DNA of 64,000 nucleotides from Piper betle (Eukaryota; Streptophyta; Magnoliopsida; Piperales; Piperaceae), in NCBI GenBank assembly GCA_033002965.1, contig JAURVB010014668.1, positions 1 to 64,000 of the forward strand, written 5' to 3'. The notes under the pieces are model-generated. The model did not search any database and was not told the DNA's origin. It saw only the letters and a program-made list of their open reading frames with translations. Below, piece by piece: positions 45,212-56,289 of this stretch; within the stretch, counting starts at the first letter, position 1; every line of letters begins with the position of its first letter. Position numbers and translations under genes: made by a program.

Positions 45212-48174
45212 TGTAACACCCCAAATCCGGTTCACGCTCGTGAACCGAACCGGCATGTTACAGGCCCTGGTTAGGTCGGCTAACCCGAACCTAACTCATG
45301 TGGATCCAATCTCGGCGTCTTAAGATGAAGATACGATCCATCATGAATGAATAAATATGCAAAATCCTAACATGGTACTACATGAATGACAAGCAATTCA
45401 AAATACACACCAATACAGTTACGATCAAAATTCTGAAATAAAACAGACAGAGTCTCCCCTAAAAGTGCGATTAGGGTCCACCCTGTGAAAATAATATATA
45501 CAAGTACATAAGCATATATCAACAATTTCATTACACACAATCTGATATACTATAAGCTCATTCTGGAACTTGGGTCCTAACCCATCATACTTTTGCTGCG
45601 CTACTGTGATCATCTCATTTCGTATCATTATCATGCCTCAAACATTTAATCATAGCATGTTTATTAAACAACATCATAAACAAAACATGAAATATTCAAT
45701 CACCCAATATGTGTGTGCAGAAGACCTTATTGCTCCTCCGTCCCGGCCGGCACATCCATCTCGTGCTCATCACCTACATATATATAAGAAAAACGTCAGT
45801 AACAAGCGTTACTGGTCCGAAAAGAAAATAACTATAGCAAACTGGCTATGAGAGCAAACTCTCATATGAAAGAAAACCATATACTTCCTCAAGAACACTC
45901 TGAAGGGCACTACTGAGGAGCCACTGGGCTGCAGACCCGGTAGCATCCCGAACTTACTACTCTGCTGCTGGTACTGTGCTACTCTCAACACTTCTTTTTC
46001 AGTACTTCTCGTGAAACTTTATCCTAAGCCCTCTCCTTACCTCCATATTTCTCCTGGCCTTGAGCACGAAGGCCGAGTACTCTCAGGCAGTCGCCTTTAG
46101 TACCCTTTGAACCACAAGTCCGGACATGCGCTGTACTAAACAGTACCCGTAAACCTCCACGTTCTCCGGGTGTGAGGAACTCAAACGCGGAGTTGTCAGG
46201 ATCCCTCGGGAATGGAACAGTCTGCTGGCACTAATCCAGAGCCCGCTTTGACTGTCACGGCATCCTCTGCATGGTACGTGCAGTCGGTTTCTCCATCTCT
46301 CGTCTCACTGAAAACTTGATAAAACTATATATATAGGCCTGGGAAGGGATTCATAAAATAGGCCCGAAGGCAACTTGTGGTGGATCTTGTTTTCGAAATC
46401 ATCCTCGAGGGATCTCATCCTCGAGGGTTATTAATCCGAAAAATATTCGGTTAAATGACCCGAGTTAAGTGGGATCCAATAAAACACCACTTAACCCGTC
46501 CTGCAAATAATAACATAAACATACAATAGAAAAGCGTAAAACAAGACGAGTCCTAAACGGACCTGGTAGAAGCTCCAACGTGTCATCGCGCCTAGGCGGC
46601 GAGCTCCTACTTCGTACCTACACATCAAAACTAAATACTAACACCCACTAACTAAATGATGTATCAAACTCAACACAATCAAACACGAAATCATCCATCA
46701 CAATGACCAATCAAATAATCATAAAAGTAAATAATCCTAACTCGTCTTATTCATACCAATTTTACTGTGTTTTTCTAAGTTATCTCATGATCACTTATCA
46801 TGCTGAGACTCGATCTACCTCATTAGATCACTTAACCTTCATTCACACTTAATCTCATCATGTAACTTATCATTTCATCCCTAATTAGTCATTAATCACA
46901 TCATGCGCATCTTTACTTTATTCATGGTCAAAACATTAATCATGATAATTAATCTACCCTAGCATGCTATGCTAACAATTATCATCAATTTTAAATAACT
47001 CAATCGGAGGTAATTATACCTCACATCGTCGGCAATCGGCGACGGCTAGGGTTTCGTCGCGCGTCTCGGAGCTCAAATTTGGCGCTCATCGGCGTCCGAA
47101 GCTCGATCGGGCTCCACTGGGTGAGCCCCGCGGAAGATCCAGTGAATTCCGGCGAATCCCAAAAATTCCAATTTTTCCGGCGACTTCCGGTGGTTTTCCG
47201 GCAACAATCGCTGGCGGCGTCTACTGGTCGAAAAGGGGTCGTGTTTGGTACCCTTGGAACCGGCTCGGCAAGCCCGACTCATCTATGGCATCAGCGTGGC
47301 CAATGGAGGTGGCGGCTCGCCGAAAAAAGGCAAAATAGAGCCGGCGGCGATGGGTCGCTAGAGCCGGCCGGCCACGGTGGCGACGGCCTCCGTTCCAGTC
47401 GAGGAGGGTCGCTGGGTGGTCGGTGGTGCTGAGGCGACCACTGGATGACGGCTGCGACGGTTGTCGGCGGCAGAATCGGCGATGCAACCAAACGTAGCCG
47501 CGGCGCTAGGTGTGGCGATTCCGGCGTCGCGGCGGCCCGATGGTGGCTGGGCTTGGTCAGGGCGGGAGGGCGACATCGTCGCCGAGCTGGGTGGTGCCGG
47601 TCGACGGCCGGGCGGCACCGACAGCGGCGGCGGCGGCACGCGAATAGGGGCTGCGCGGCACGAGGGTTTGGGCGTGGGGAGAAAAGGTCGTGGCGAAGAA
47701 GAAAGGTTGGGTGGCAAACTTGTAATTAAGACTTGACTCGTCTCCGGCTCGAGTCAAATATAATAACTACGTCGTATTAAATCCTAAAAAAATTCATAAA
47801 AATCGGGAAAAATCTCGTAAAATCAAACAACATCAAAAAAATCATAATGATATGCTCTAGAACTATCAACCCACCCGAAATGCCCGTACGCGTCCTAACG
47901 CGGTAAACAGCCTAATACTAATTCTACGATCCACTATATATAAAAATAATAAAAAAATGACTGGCATACTCTCATATATCTGATAACTCATTCTGTTCTG
48001 CTGTGTTCATGACGTTATCATCATATACTTGGGTACGCATGACCCTCATAGCTCATACACGCGACTGGCATCGGCTCGGTACACGTGTCCTGAAACTGAC
48101 TCAACTCGAAAAAAATAACGGTCGAACCAACCGGTTCTAAATATAAAACCCTGACTCGAATCGTGGGTTTTACA
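45212..48174 (-). mobile_element. LTR-A, complete 2963-bp solo LTR with target duplication TTCCT
   Basis: On the plus strand it begins TGTAACACCCC and ends GGGTTTTACA, both inverted LTR-A termini. TTCCT occurs immediately on each side (45207-45211 and 48175-48179), and the interrupted older LTR continues at 48180. It carries the family's elements in reverse order: hairpins at 45797-45814 and 45848-45865, a TATA box near 46326-46336, splice-like blocks and the GC-rich block (about 47040-47700). It has no internal retrotransposon sequence, so it is a solo LTR or a minimal non-autonomous unit. GC-rich open frames on both strands are not convincing genes. Confidence 0.92.
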
Positions 48175-48179
48175 TTCCT

Positions 48180-48480
48180 AGTCTGGCCGGACTGGGCGGC
48201 GACGACCTCCACTTTGGTCGGGAAAGGTCGCTGGGTGGTCGAGGGTGTCGAGGCTACCACCCGATCGTGGCGGCGACGGTTCCTGGCGGCAAAATCGGCG
48301 ATGCGACCGAAATATAGCCGCAGCGCTAAGCGTAGCAATTCTGGCGTCACGGCGGCCTGATGTTAACCGGGTCTGGTTGGGGTGGCACGGCGACACCATG
48401 GTGGGGCTAGTCGGCGACATAAACCCCATGGCGTCTACCCTAGTCGGCCACAAAAACAGCACCCGACCAGCCCCATGATG
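48180..48480 (-). mobile_element. LTR-A, older copy, continued into the GC-rich block
   Basis: After the younger insertion, the sequence picks up the GC-rich part of the older LTR ('gtcgctgggtggtcg', 'cggcaaaatcggcgatgc', 'gcgtagcaattctggcgtc'), matching 47400-47560. Similarity fades after about 48420, where 'ctagtcggccacataaacagc' phrases repeat. Confidence 0.65.
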
Positions 48481-48862
48481 ACTACTCTAGTCGGCCACAT
48501 AAACAGCACCCGACTAGCATGTCTTCTTTTCCTTCCACCCAATTTCAGACCCCATCTTCTATCTACCCCCACTGATCCGATTGAAAAAAAACCCAAAGAT
48601 CCAATCTCTATCTGCTGCTATCTCATGAAATTCGGACTACACCCTATATGGGGACCTTAATTTCACCATTAATGGTGGCCGACCAGCAGCCATGGCGACT
48701 GTCACAGGGGTCAGTTTAGGGGATAAATTTTTTCACCCAAACTGCCACTGTGCGACGTGTTTCCCTCCCTGGAAACACCAGCCAACACCACCTCCACACC
48801 CCAACGTGCTGTGGTGCACAGCGGCCTCGGACCGCACGCATGCAAGTATCGCACGCACCCAG
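48481..48862. other. Unassigned, moderately GC-rich DNA
   Basis: CA-rich sequence with 'gtcggccac' repeats at its start. It ends in CCCAG (48858-48862), the left target duplication of the next LTR, and continues beyond that LTR at 52109. I recognise no gene. Confidence 0.4.
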
Positions 48863-49606
48863 TGTAACACCCCAATCCAGTTTACTCACAACTCGGACCA
48901 GAACTGTTACAAAGGATCGAACTACTCGCAAACCGATTAAGTTGGCTGACCCAAAACCTAAACGGCTACGACATAACCCTCTCGACGTCTCAAGATGGAG
49001 CACGCCGCTAATGCGCAAACAATATATGTATGAGATGCAAAACCCTAACAGGATACTACGTGAATGTCATGATAATCACCGCACACCAAAATAATTAAAA
49101 CAACAATAAAATTCATAAAAATCTAAAATAAAACGGATAGAACTTCCCCTAAAAGTGCAATAAGGGGATGACATGTTAAAATACGGCACAATATGTATAT
49201 ATATAAAACAACAATTTATATCGCACTAAACTTCAAATCAACTACACATATCGTAATTGGCATCTAGCCCACCTGCAATTCATCTTCATCGTGTTTTTAT
49301 TCATTTCAACTTAACATAGCTAATCATCCTTGGCATTGGAACTTTTCCAAAACATTTCTAAGAAAATTCATACATTTCTAAACAAGATCTACAAGTCTCA
49401 CAAACACATCACATCACATCTTACAAAAGCCAATCACATCACATCTTACGCAAAAGTCGGCGCGGCACCAGGTATGTGTGTGCAATGCAAGCGCTACTCC
49501 TTCGTCGAGGCCGGCATACACCAATCCTCATCCTCACCTACATATAGTAGAAAAACGTCAGCAACGGGTGTCACTGGTCCGGAAATAACTAATATCAAAC
49601 TGGAAC

Positions 49607-49655
49607 ATGAGAGCAAACTCTCATGGAGAGCAAACTCTCATGGAAAGCAAACCAT
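49607..49655 (-). repeat. Reiterated hairpin arms in subfamily B
   Basis: The unit 'atg[g/a]gagcaaactctc' occurs twice in full, followed by a partial third 'atggaaagcaaacc', so the hairpin can fold with alternative partners. Confidence 0.8.
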
Positions 49656-50653
49656 CATATATATCTTCCTCAAGAACTCTCATAAGGGCAACTATAAAGG
49701 AGCCGTCGAACAGCTGACTCAACAGCATCCCAATCTATCTGGTATTGTGCCACTCACGACACTTCTTTTTCAGTACTTCACGTAAAACTTTTATCCTAAG
49801 CCCTCTCCGAACCTCCATATTACTCCTGGTCTTGAGCACGTAGACCGAGCACTCTCAGGCGGTCGCCTTTAGTACCCTTTGAACCACAAGTCCGGACATG
49901 CGCTGTACTAAACAGTACCCGTAAACCTCCATGTCCTCCGGGTGTGAGGAACTCAAACGCGGAGTTGTCAGGATCCCTCAGGAATGGAACAGTCCGCTGG
50001 CACTAATCCAGAGCCCGCTTTGACTGGCACGACATCCGCTCATGGTACGTGCAGTCGACTTATCTTCTCTTGTCTCACTGAAAACTCGATAAAACTATTT
50101 ATAGGGCTGGGTCGGGATTTATTATAATAGGCCCGAAGGCAACTTGAGGTGGATCTTATTTTCGAAAACAAACTCGAGGGATCTCATCCTCGAGGGTTAT
50201 TAATTCTGAAAAATATCGACCAAGTGACCCATGTTAGGTGGGGTCCAATAAATCATCCACCTGACACGTCCTACGATCAATAAATCAAATCCGATAGAAT
50301 AGAGCGATAAAACCTGAGAAGCGTGTCCTAACGGACCTGTCAGAAGCTCCAAGCGCAGTCTCGTGCCTAGACGGCGAGCTCCTACAACGTACCTACATGA
50401 ACATAACTATTTACTAACGCCCATACATATATGATGCACACCTATGTAACTAATATATCCACATGCATACAATCATCTAATCAAACATGACAATTATTTC
50501 GACAATTTCCCTACATCTCTAATTGTCAAGCAAGTTAATAATTTTATCATTTCATATGTTACTTATTACCTAGCACTTTTAATTCTAATTTCAAAGCATA
50601 CCTATTCTAATTAGGTGACAATGGTTTAATCGATTTAATCTATTTAACTTAAT

Positions 50654-50936
50654 GTTAGCATGCAAAACCTAATTCATACATATTCATAAATTAACTAGTT
50701 AACAAGCATTTAATTAACTATACAATAGTTTACTAACAATTTCATAATGTTAGCATGCAAAAACCTAATTCATACATATTCATCAATTAACTAGTTAACA
50801 AGCATTTAATTAACTATACAATAGTTTACTAACAATTTCATAATGTTAGCATGCAAAACCTAATTCATACATATTCATGAATTAACTAGTTAACAAGCAT
50901 TTAATTAACTATTCAATGGTTTACTAACAATTTCAT
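50654..50936. repeat. Tandem repeat, three units of ~95 bp
   Basis: Units start at 50654, 50749 and 50845 with GTTAGCATGCAAAA and are almost identical, so the duplication is recent. They lie in the AT-rich, intron-like section of the subfamily B LTR. Confidence 0.95.
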
Positions 50937-52108
50937 TACTAAGCATTCACATCATACAACACAATTCACCCTAATCATCACATGTTTATCATAATCACGA
51001 TTAATTAAACTAAAATCATGAAGTTAATACAATTAATTCTAATATGCTACTATGACCACAACATTTATGTAATAATTCTAAAAAAAGAAGGAAGAACCAC
51101 CTCGCAATTGGCGCTGAAATCGGTGCCGACGGACGAAGGCGGCGGTTTTCCGACGGCTATGCCGGCGGTTTTCCGGCAGCTCCGGTGGGCAATCGGAGGT
51201 AGGGGTTAGCACCGCCTCGGTGAGCTGAACCCAATGGCGGTGACGACGAGGGCAGCCGCGGCGGCGATGGCCGCCAACGGCGGCGTCGAGTGCGGTCGGG
51301 GCGATCGGCCGCTACGATCAGACCCACGGCCGACCCTCGACGGCGGCGCTAAGCATAGGGGAAAGGTAGGGGAGGTCGAGGGGAGGAGCTCCGACGTCAC
51401 GACGGCGGCGGTCCGGCACAGACGGCGGCAAAATCGCGTCGGGAACGGAGGAAAAATCGAGGCGATTTCCGGCAATCGCGGCGGCTGACGGTGGCCGGGC
51501 GTGGTCGAGGCGGCAAGGCGACGACACGACCGGCTGGGCGGCGTCGATCGGCGGCGGTCCAGCGTCGGTGGCGGTGGCAAAATCCGAAGGGCGGCGGCGG
51601 TGGTGAAACACGGGATGGGTTTGGGGAGGAAGATGGGTGTATAGGGCGATGGCAAGGTTGTAAATAAAACTTGGCTCGACACGGGCTCGAGTCAAGAATG
51701 ATAACGGACTCGGAATAAATTCTAGAAAAATCTAGAAAAATTGGGAAAAATCCCATAAAATCAAACAAAATATCACAACATCTAAATGACATGTCGTATA
51801 ACTAATAACCCACCCGAATACCATCTAACGCGTCCTAATGCGTTATTCGGCCTAAACTAATTCTACGGTCACAACAAAAAAATAAAATAAAATCATCAAC
51901 TGTATACTCTCATATCTACTGATAACTCAGTCTGCTGATGCGTATCTGACGCTATCATCGATACTTGGGTATACATAAACCCTCATAGCACGTGCGCACG
52001 GTCGGCCTCGGCCCCGCACACGTGTTCTGAAAGCTGAACCGACTCAAACTACAGTCAAACCGACCGGCTAACAATTATAAAACCCTGACTCGAGTCGCGG
52101 GTTTTACA

Positions 52109-54230
52109 CCCAGTCCCGGTACCGCGCCCAGCTACCAACGCATGCGTACCGTAACCAGGTTACCAGCCCCTGTACCGAACACACACACCGATCACCAAGT
52201 CGCAAGTAATTACACGCCCCACGTACCGAGTACCCTGCTCGGTGCCCCTAGACCACGGAATCACTGGTCTAGACCACGGTGCACAAACATGATGGATACA
52301 TCACACCAATTACAGGATAAATCCCAACCTCTATTCTTACAACGTGAATACAGGATATACACAGGTAATCCCTCTTGACTACCCGCCGGTCGTGGACATG
52401 CAAACCCCACAACCGTGCCTCTCGACCTTCACTCGACAGGACTTCACCCAACCCTCGGCTCACCGCGCAGGGTTGCCGAACAACAGGTGTGTGAGCCTTG
52501 ACCCTAAAGGTGGACGACGACTACCCCGGTAATCCCCCTTGGTGTTCCAAACCCTCCTCGGCCTGACTGCAGTAACCCCAAGGCGTCCCCTTGCCCGACC
52601 AAGTTTCACTCCCCCACTGAGATCACTCACACACTCAACTCTCTTTTGTTGTTCGATTTCTACACAAGGATGGCATCTCATTATATAGACCTTCCGGACT
52701 AGTGGGCACCACGTCCCCAGCTTGCATCCTCACCGTCCAATCCACGATCAACAGTCCTCATGCTCCAAGCCTTGTCATCACTCACCCCCTGGGATTCCAG
52801 CAAAATTACCGGAAAGCCTACCCCTGGGTGTGGCGCAAAAGACTGATCGCATTCTTGGTTCGACCCAGCACCGAACCCCTCCTGGATGTGGTGTGGTCGC
52901 CTTATCGAACCAGCGACCCCATTACTGAACCCTGGTCTGCCCGTTCCACAGCACCCATGCGCGTGCACGATAACCCCTGCCGCTCCTTGGCTCGGTCACC
53001 TGCACACCTGCGCACCCGTGACTACCGCCCATTTGCATGATAGCGCACGGCCCTGGTGCCTGGCTCGCCTGGTCATGATGCTTGGTCGCTCGCATCCCAC
53101 GCATCCGGAACCCGCACTTCTACCTGCCACGCTGCTCGGTAGAATGTCCCGGCTGCGTCTAACCTTGCACACGCCTGGAACCCGCACCACACTCGGTACC
53201 AGGTAGCGGCCTGCTCGGTACTCCTTACAGACCAATTGTCTGCCACAGCCTGCTATCTGTACTGCACGGTAGCTCGCCTGCATAGCAACTCACCCGATAG
53301 ACCACATGCGCCAGTCAGACCTTGGACTTGCCCACATCACGGATAAATGCTCGGTAGGTTGTTCAACACTCGGATAGCATCGGCCACCCGACTTGGACGC
53401 GGGAATGCTAGGGACAACCGCCAAACCCTAGCTCTCGACTGTCCCACGAGCTAAACCCCGTAACAGCGACCATGTCCTGCCCCATCAAGGTGACGACCAG
53501 CACCACCCCAGGTGACAACCAGTTTGCACTTTTCATGGCGGATCCACGTCTGGCCAGCAACACCACCCATGGCAACACCGACCTGTTCTCCCCTCGGATT
53601 TCAGACCTGCGTGCCTCCTCGACGGTCTGTTTTGGCCCTCCAAGGTGACTCCATCCGGCCAGCATCACCATCGGGAGCAATTCCCACCTCCAGCACGTCA
53701 ACCCCACACCATGGAAGGAAACATGGCATGGTTGCTACTGGAAAACAGCAGGACGTCCTCCTGGTTTTCTTCTTCCCTTGTTGATTTCTCATTTAATTCT
53801 TATGTTTATCATGTTTATGATTTATGCAACATGTGTATGCATGCAACAGAAGAAAAAGAAAGGAAAGAAAATTACACGAGCGAAGGAGGAAATCCGGTGT
53901 CTGTCTAAGGAGGAAAAATGTAGATGACGCCCCCTCTTTTCCTTTTATAATGAATAAAATGACGGCTAGGGTACGTGAAAGCACCCTTTCACCATAATTC
54001 TTTTAACCGAATAATTGGGTAATCAACATGATCCACTTAACCATTTCACTTAACCTGTTAAATGGGTACATGGTATGGTTCACTTAAATGGTTAATTGGA
54101 TAAATAATGTAGTTGACTCGACCGATTCAACTAGAATTATCTAATTAAAAATTACTTTTCAATTAACCGGGTAATTCATACTCATCCAGCTAATGAATTT
54201 TTTTCCCACATTCGATCCCACTGCGTCGAA
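52109..54230. other. Unassigned moderately GC-rich region, possible LTR on the minus strand
   Basis: It starts with the right CCCAG target duplication and is the sequence into which the subfamily B LTR inserted. On the minus strand TATATAATGAG (52676-52686) is followed by 'gccatccttgtgtagaaatc' and an AACAACAAAAGAGAG run, a layout like an LTR promoter and leader. Upstream on that strand (about 52690-53400) CpG- and 'ctcggta'-rich text repeats. Many short frames exist but none has family motifs. I do not recognise any gene or named element. Confidence 0.4.
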
Positions 54231-54232
54231 CG

Positions 54233-54234
<2 letters not shown>

Positions 54235-54276
<42 letters not shown>

Positions 54277-54277
54277 T
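54235..54277. repeat. (ATT)n microsatellite
   Basis: About 14 uninterrupted ATT units, immediately before the truncated LTR-A fragment. Confidence 0.95.
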
Positions 54278-54282
54278 CTGGG

Positions 54283-54714
54283 TCTTTACAACTCGTGTCC
54301 GACTCGAGTCCAGAATAATAACTAAGGCGCATTAAATCCTAAAAAAAATGAAAAAATCCTATAAAATCAAACAAACACCAAAACATCATAATGATATGCT
54401 TTAGAACTATCAACCCACCCAAACTACCTGTAACGCGTCCTAATGCGGTATGCAGCCTAAAACTAATTTTACGAGCCACTATATATAAAAATAAAATAAA
54501 GAAAAATAACTGGCATATTCTCATATATTCTGATAACTGTTTTGCTCTATTCATGACGTTATCATTATATACTTGGGTATGCATGACCCTCATAGCTCAT
54601 ACACACGACTGGCGTTGACTCAATACGCGTATTCTGAAACTGACTCGACTCCAAAATAACAGTTGAACTGACTGGTTCTGAATATAAAACCCTGACTCGA
54701 ATCGTGGGTTTTAC
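54283..54714 (-). mobile_element. LTR-A, 5' end fragment
   Basis: It matches about 47730-48174 in the same orientation: 'ctcgagtc', 'attaaatccta', 'tcataatgatatgct', 'gaactatcaacccaccc', 'ttaatgcggtatgcagcc', the TATA-like 'ccactatatataaaaata', 'gttatcat..tatacttgggta', and the terminus GGGTTTTACA at 54705-54714. The rest of the LTR is missing beyond the (ATT)n run. Confidence 0.85.
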
Positions 54715-54715
54715 A

Positions 54716-54895
54716 TAAACTCTATGTCTAATTATCTTGTTCATTATTATTATATGTCTTAGTGATTTTATTACTAATGTGGAATTGCCTTAGGTGATTG
54801 GCAAGGAGTTGGGACTTTGATAGAGATAGTGGCAAGAAACTCTATATTAGATAATTAATCTTAATTATTTGTATGAACTTGTTTGGTTATATTTG

Positions 54896-54944
<49 letters not shown>

Positions 54945-55241
54945 AGTAGTGGACCACGGTTCATTCATTGAGGTTTATTTGCTTTTATATGCTTGACATT
55001 GATAAATATATTCGACATATTATTTTCATTGCAATAATTTATATTTGGCTGTAATTAAACGACATATAAATTTACTTGTTTAATCCTTGTTGTATATTGT
55101 TAAATTTGATAAATTCAATGGTTATTTGTTGCATGCTTCTTGTTATTTAATTATTTCATATATTATTATATTATGGTCAGATTTTCGGACCCAAAAGTGA
55201 CGCCCAGTCTTATTGTAAAATTGGGCAGGTCGTCACATAGT
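54716..55241 (+). mobile_element. LTR-C fragment, 3' part
   Basis: It shares 'ttattactaatgtggaattgcc' with 328-870 and ends 'gggcaggtcgtcaca' (55227-55241), the complement of the start of the LTR at 62736. A long (TA)n run at 54899-54941 lies inside. Its 5' part is lost against the LTR-A end. Confidence 0.65.
54899..54941. repeat. (TA)n microsatellite
   Basis: About 21 TA units within the LTR-C fragment. Confidence 0.95.
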
Positions 55242-56289
55242 TTGTGTGGAGAATACTATTAGATTAGTTGAATGGAAAGGCATCACATGTAGAATCAACT
55301 AAAATAGAGATAGTTGGTTTTTCAAGGCCTTTAACATCTCTATTTCTTTGTTAGTTTGGTAATAATGCAAAGCCAGAGATCTTATTTGAAAAAAAGAGAG
55401 CTAGAAATCATGTTTGGGAAGCCTTGAAGGAGCCACCATTGTTGAGCCCCACGCAGGGACATTGAACTACTTAGTTTTAAAATAGTGGATATAAGAGTGA
55501 AAGTGTATCTCAACTCAAGCCATAATTTAGTGCAATTTTTTTATCAGTATATCATGTTGGTTAAGAAACAAAGACACAAAGAGTTTTTCCTTTATTGCAA
55601 GGTTTGGTTGGCAAGACAACCGACCATGGTTATGTGGTTCAAATCTAATACCAAGGCTTGATAACATTTGTGGAATTGGTAGTTCATCACTGAAATTTTA
55701 CAATATTTAATTTAAAAAAGCAAATAAAGAGAGTGACGACAAGATACATCACTGAAATTTTTATAGTGGTTTGAAACTATTACATATCTCTTCTACCCCA
55801 CCAAACCTTTTGGTATGTCTTCTATGCTTCATTGTAGCCAAATCATTTGCACAATACAAGCAACAACACTTGCCCTTCTACATGCTCCACCTGAGCCCGA
55901 AACAACAAGTAACCACTAGACTTCCTTACCAATTCACACTCGAGTTCTATGGAAACTTGCACACACTAGTTCTTTACACCCATAGATAGTAGCACCATTC
56001 CAGCCAAGGAGCACAACCAACCAATACTACAAGCACACACCAATCACAACCCGATTGGTTTACAATCTTCCTCACAATCAAGATAAACACTGATCTTGTG
56101 GCAAGAAGATTCACTCAAACAATTACAAAGAATAACAAGTGAAGCCCAATCTCTTGATGTCGAGGTTGATAATTGATAAGCTTATTCTGAAGCTTATTCC
56201 ATTATAACACAACCGTTTCCGAACTCTTATTCTCTTGACTTAAACACTTAAGCTCTTAAACACTTTTGAAATCTTGAATGTCCGGAATG
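55242..56289. other. Intergenic DNA, possibly worn retrotransposon
   Basis: A minus-strand phrase at 55640-55665 ('ttatcaagccttggtattag') resembles a decayed tRNA-iMet primer region next to an LTR, and 'tcatcactgaaatttt' repeats at 55684 and 55748. No gene is recognised. Confidence 0.35.

Larger units (their letters stand above)
48863..52108 (-). mobile_element. LTR-A subfamily B, complete 3246-bp solo LTR with target duplication CCCAG
   Basis: It has TGTAACACCCC at the plus-strand start, GGGTTTTACA at the end, and CCCAG directly on both sides (48858-48862 and 52109-52113). It follows the LTR-A plan but is clearly diverged from 45212-48174. Hairpin 2 at 49559-49576 reads, in the sense RNA, CAGTGAC-ACCC-GTTGCTG, still fully paired with two G-U pairs. 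Hairpin 1 (49607-49624) is perfect and partly reiterated. The TATA box is TATTTATAG (50096-50104), a 95-bp tandem repeat sits in the AT-rich section, and the GC-rich block is at about 51110-51660. No gag-pol is present. Confidence 0.92.

Noticed and set aside
53408..53908. Overlapping ~90-residue frames in both directions
   Set aside because: No motif, no codon bias difference between strands, and adjacent to unassigned repeat-like sequence.
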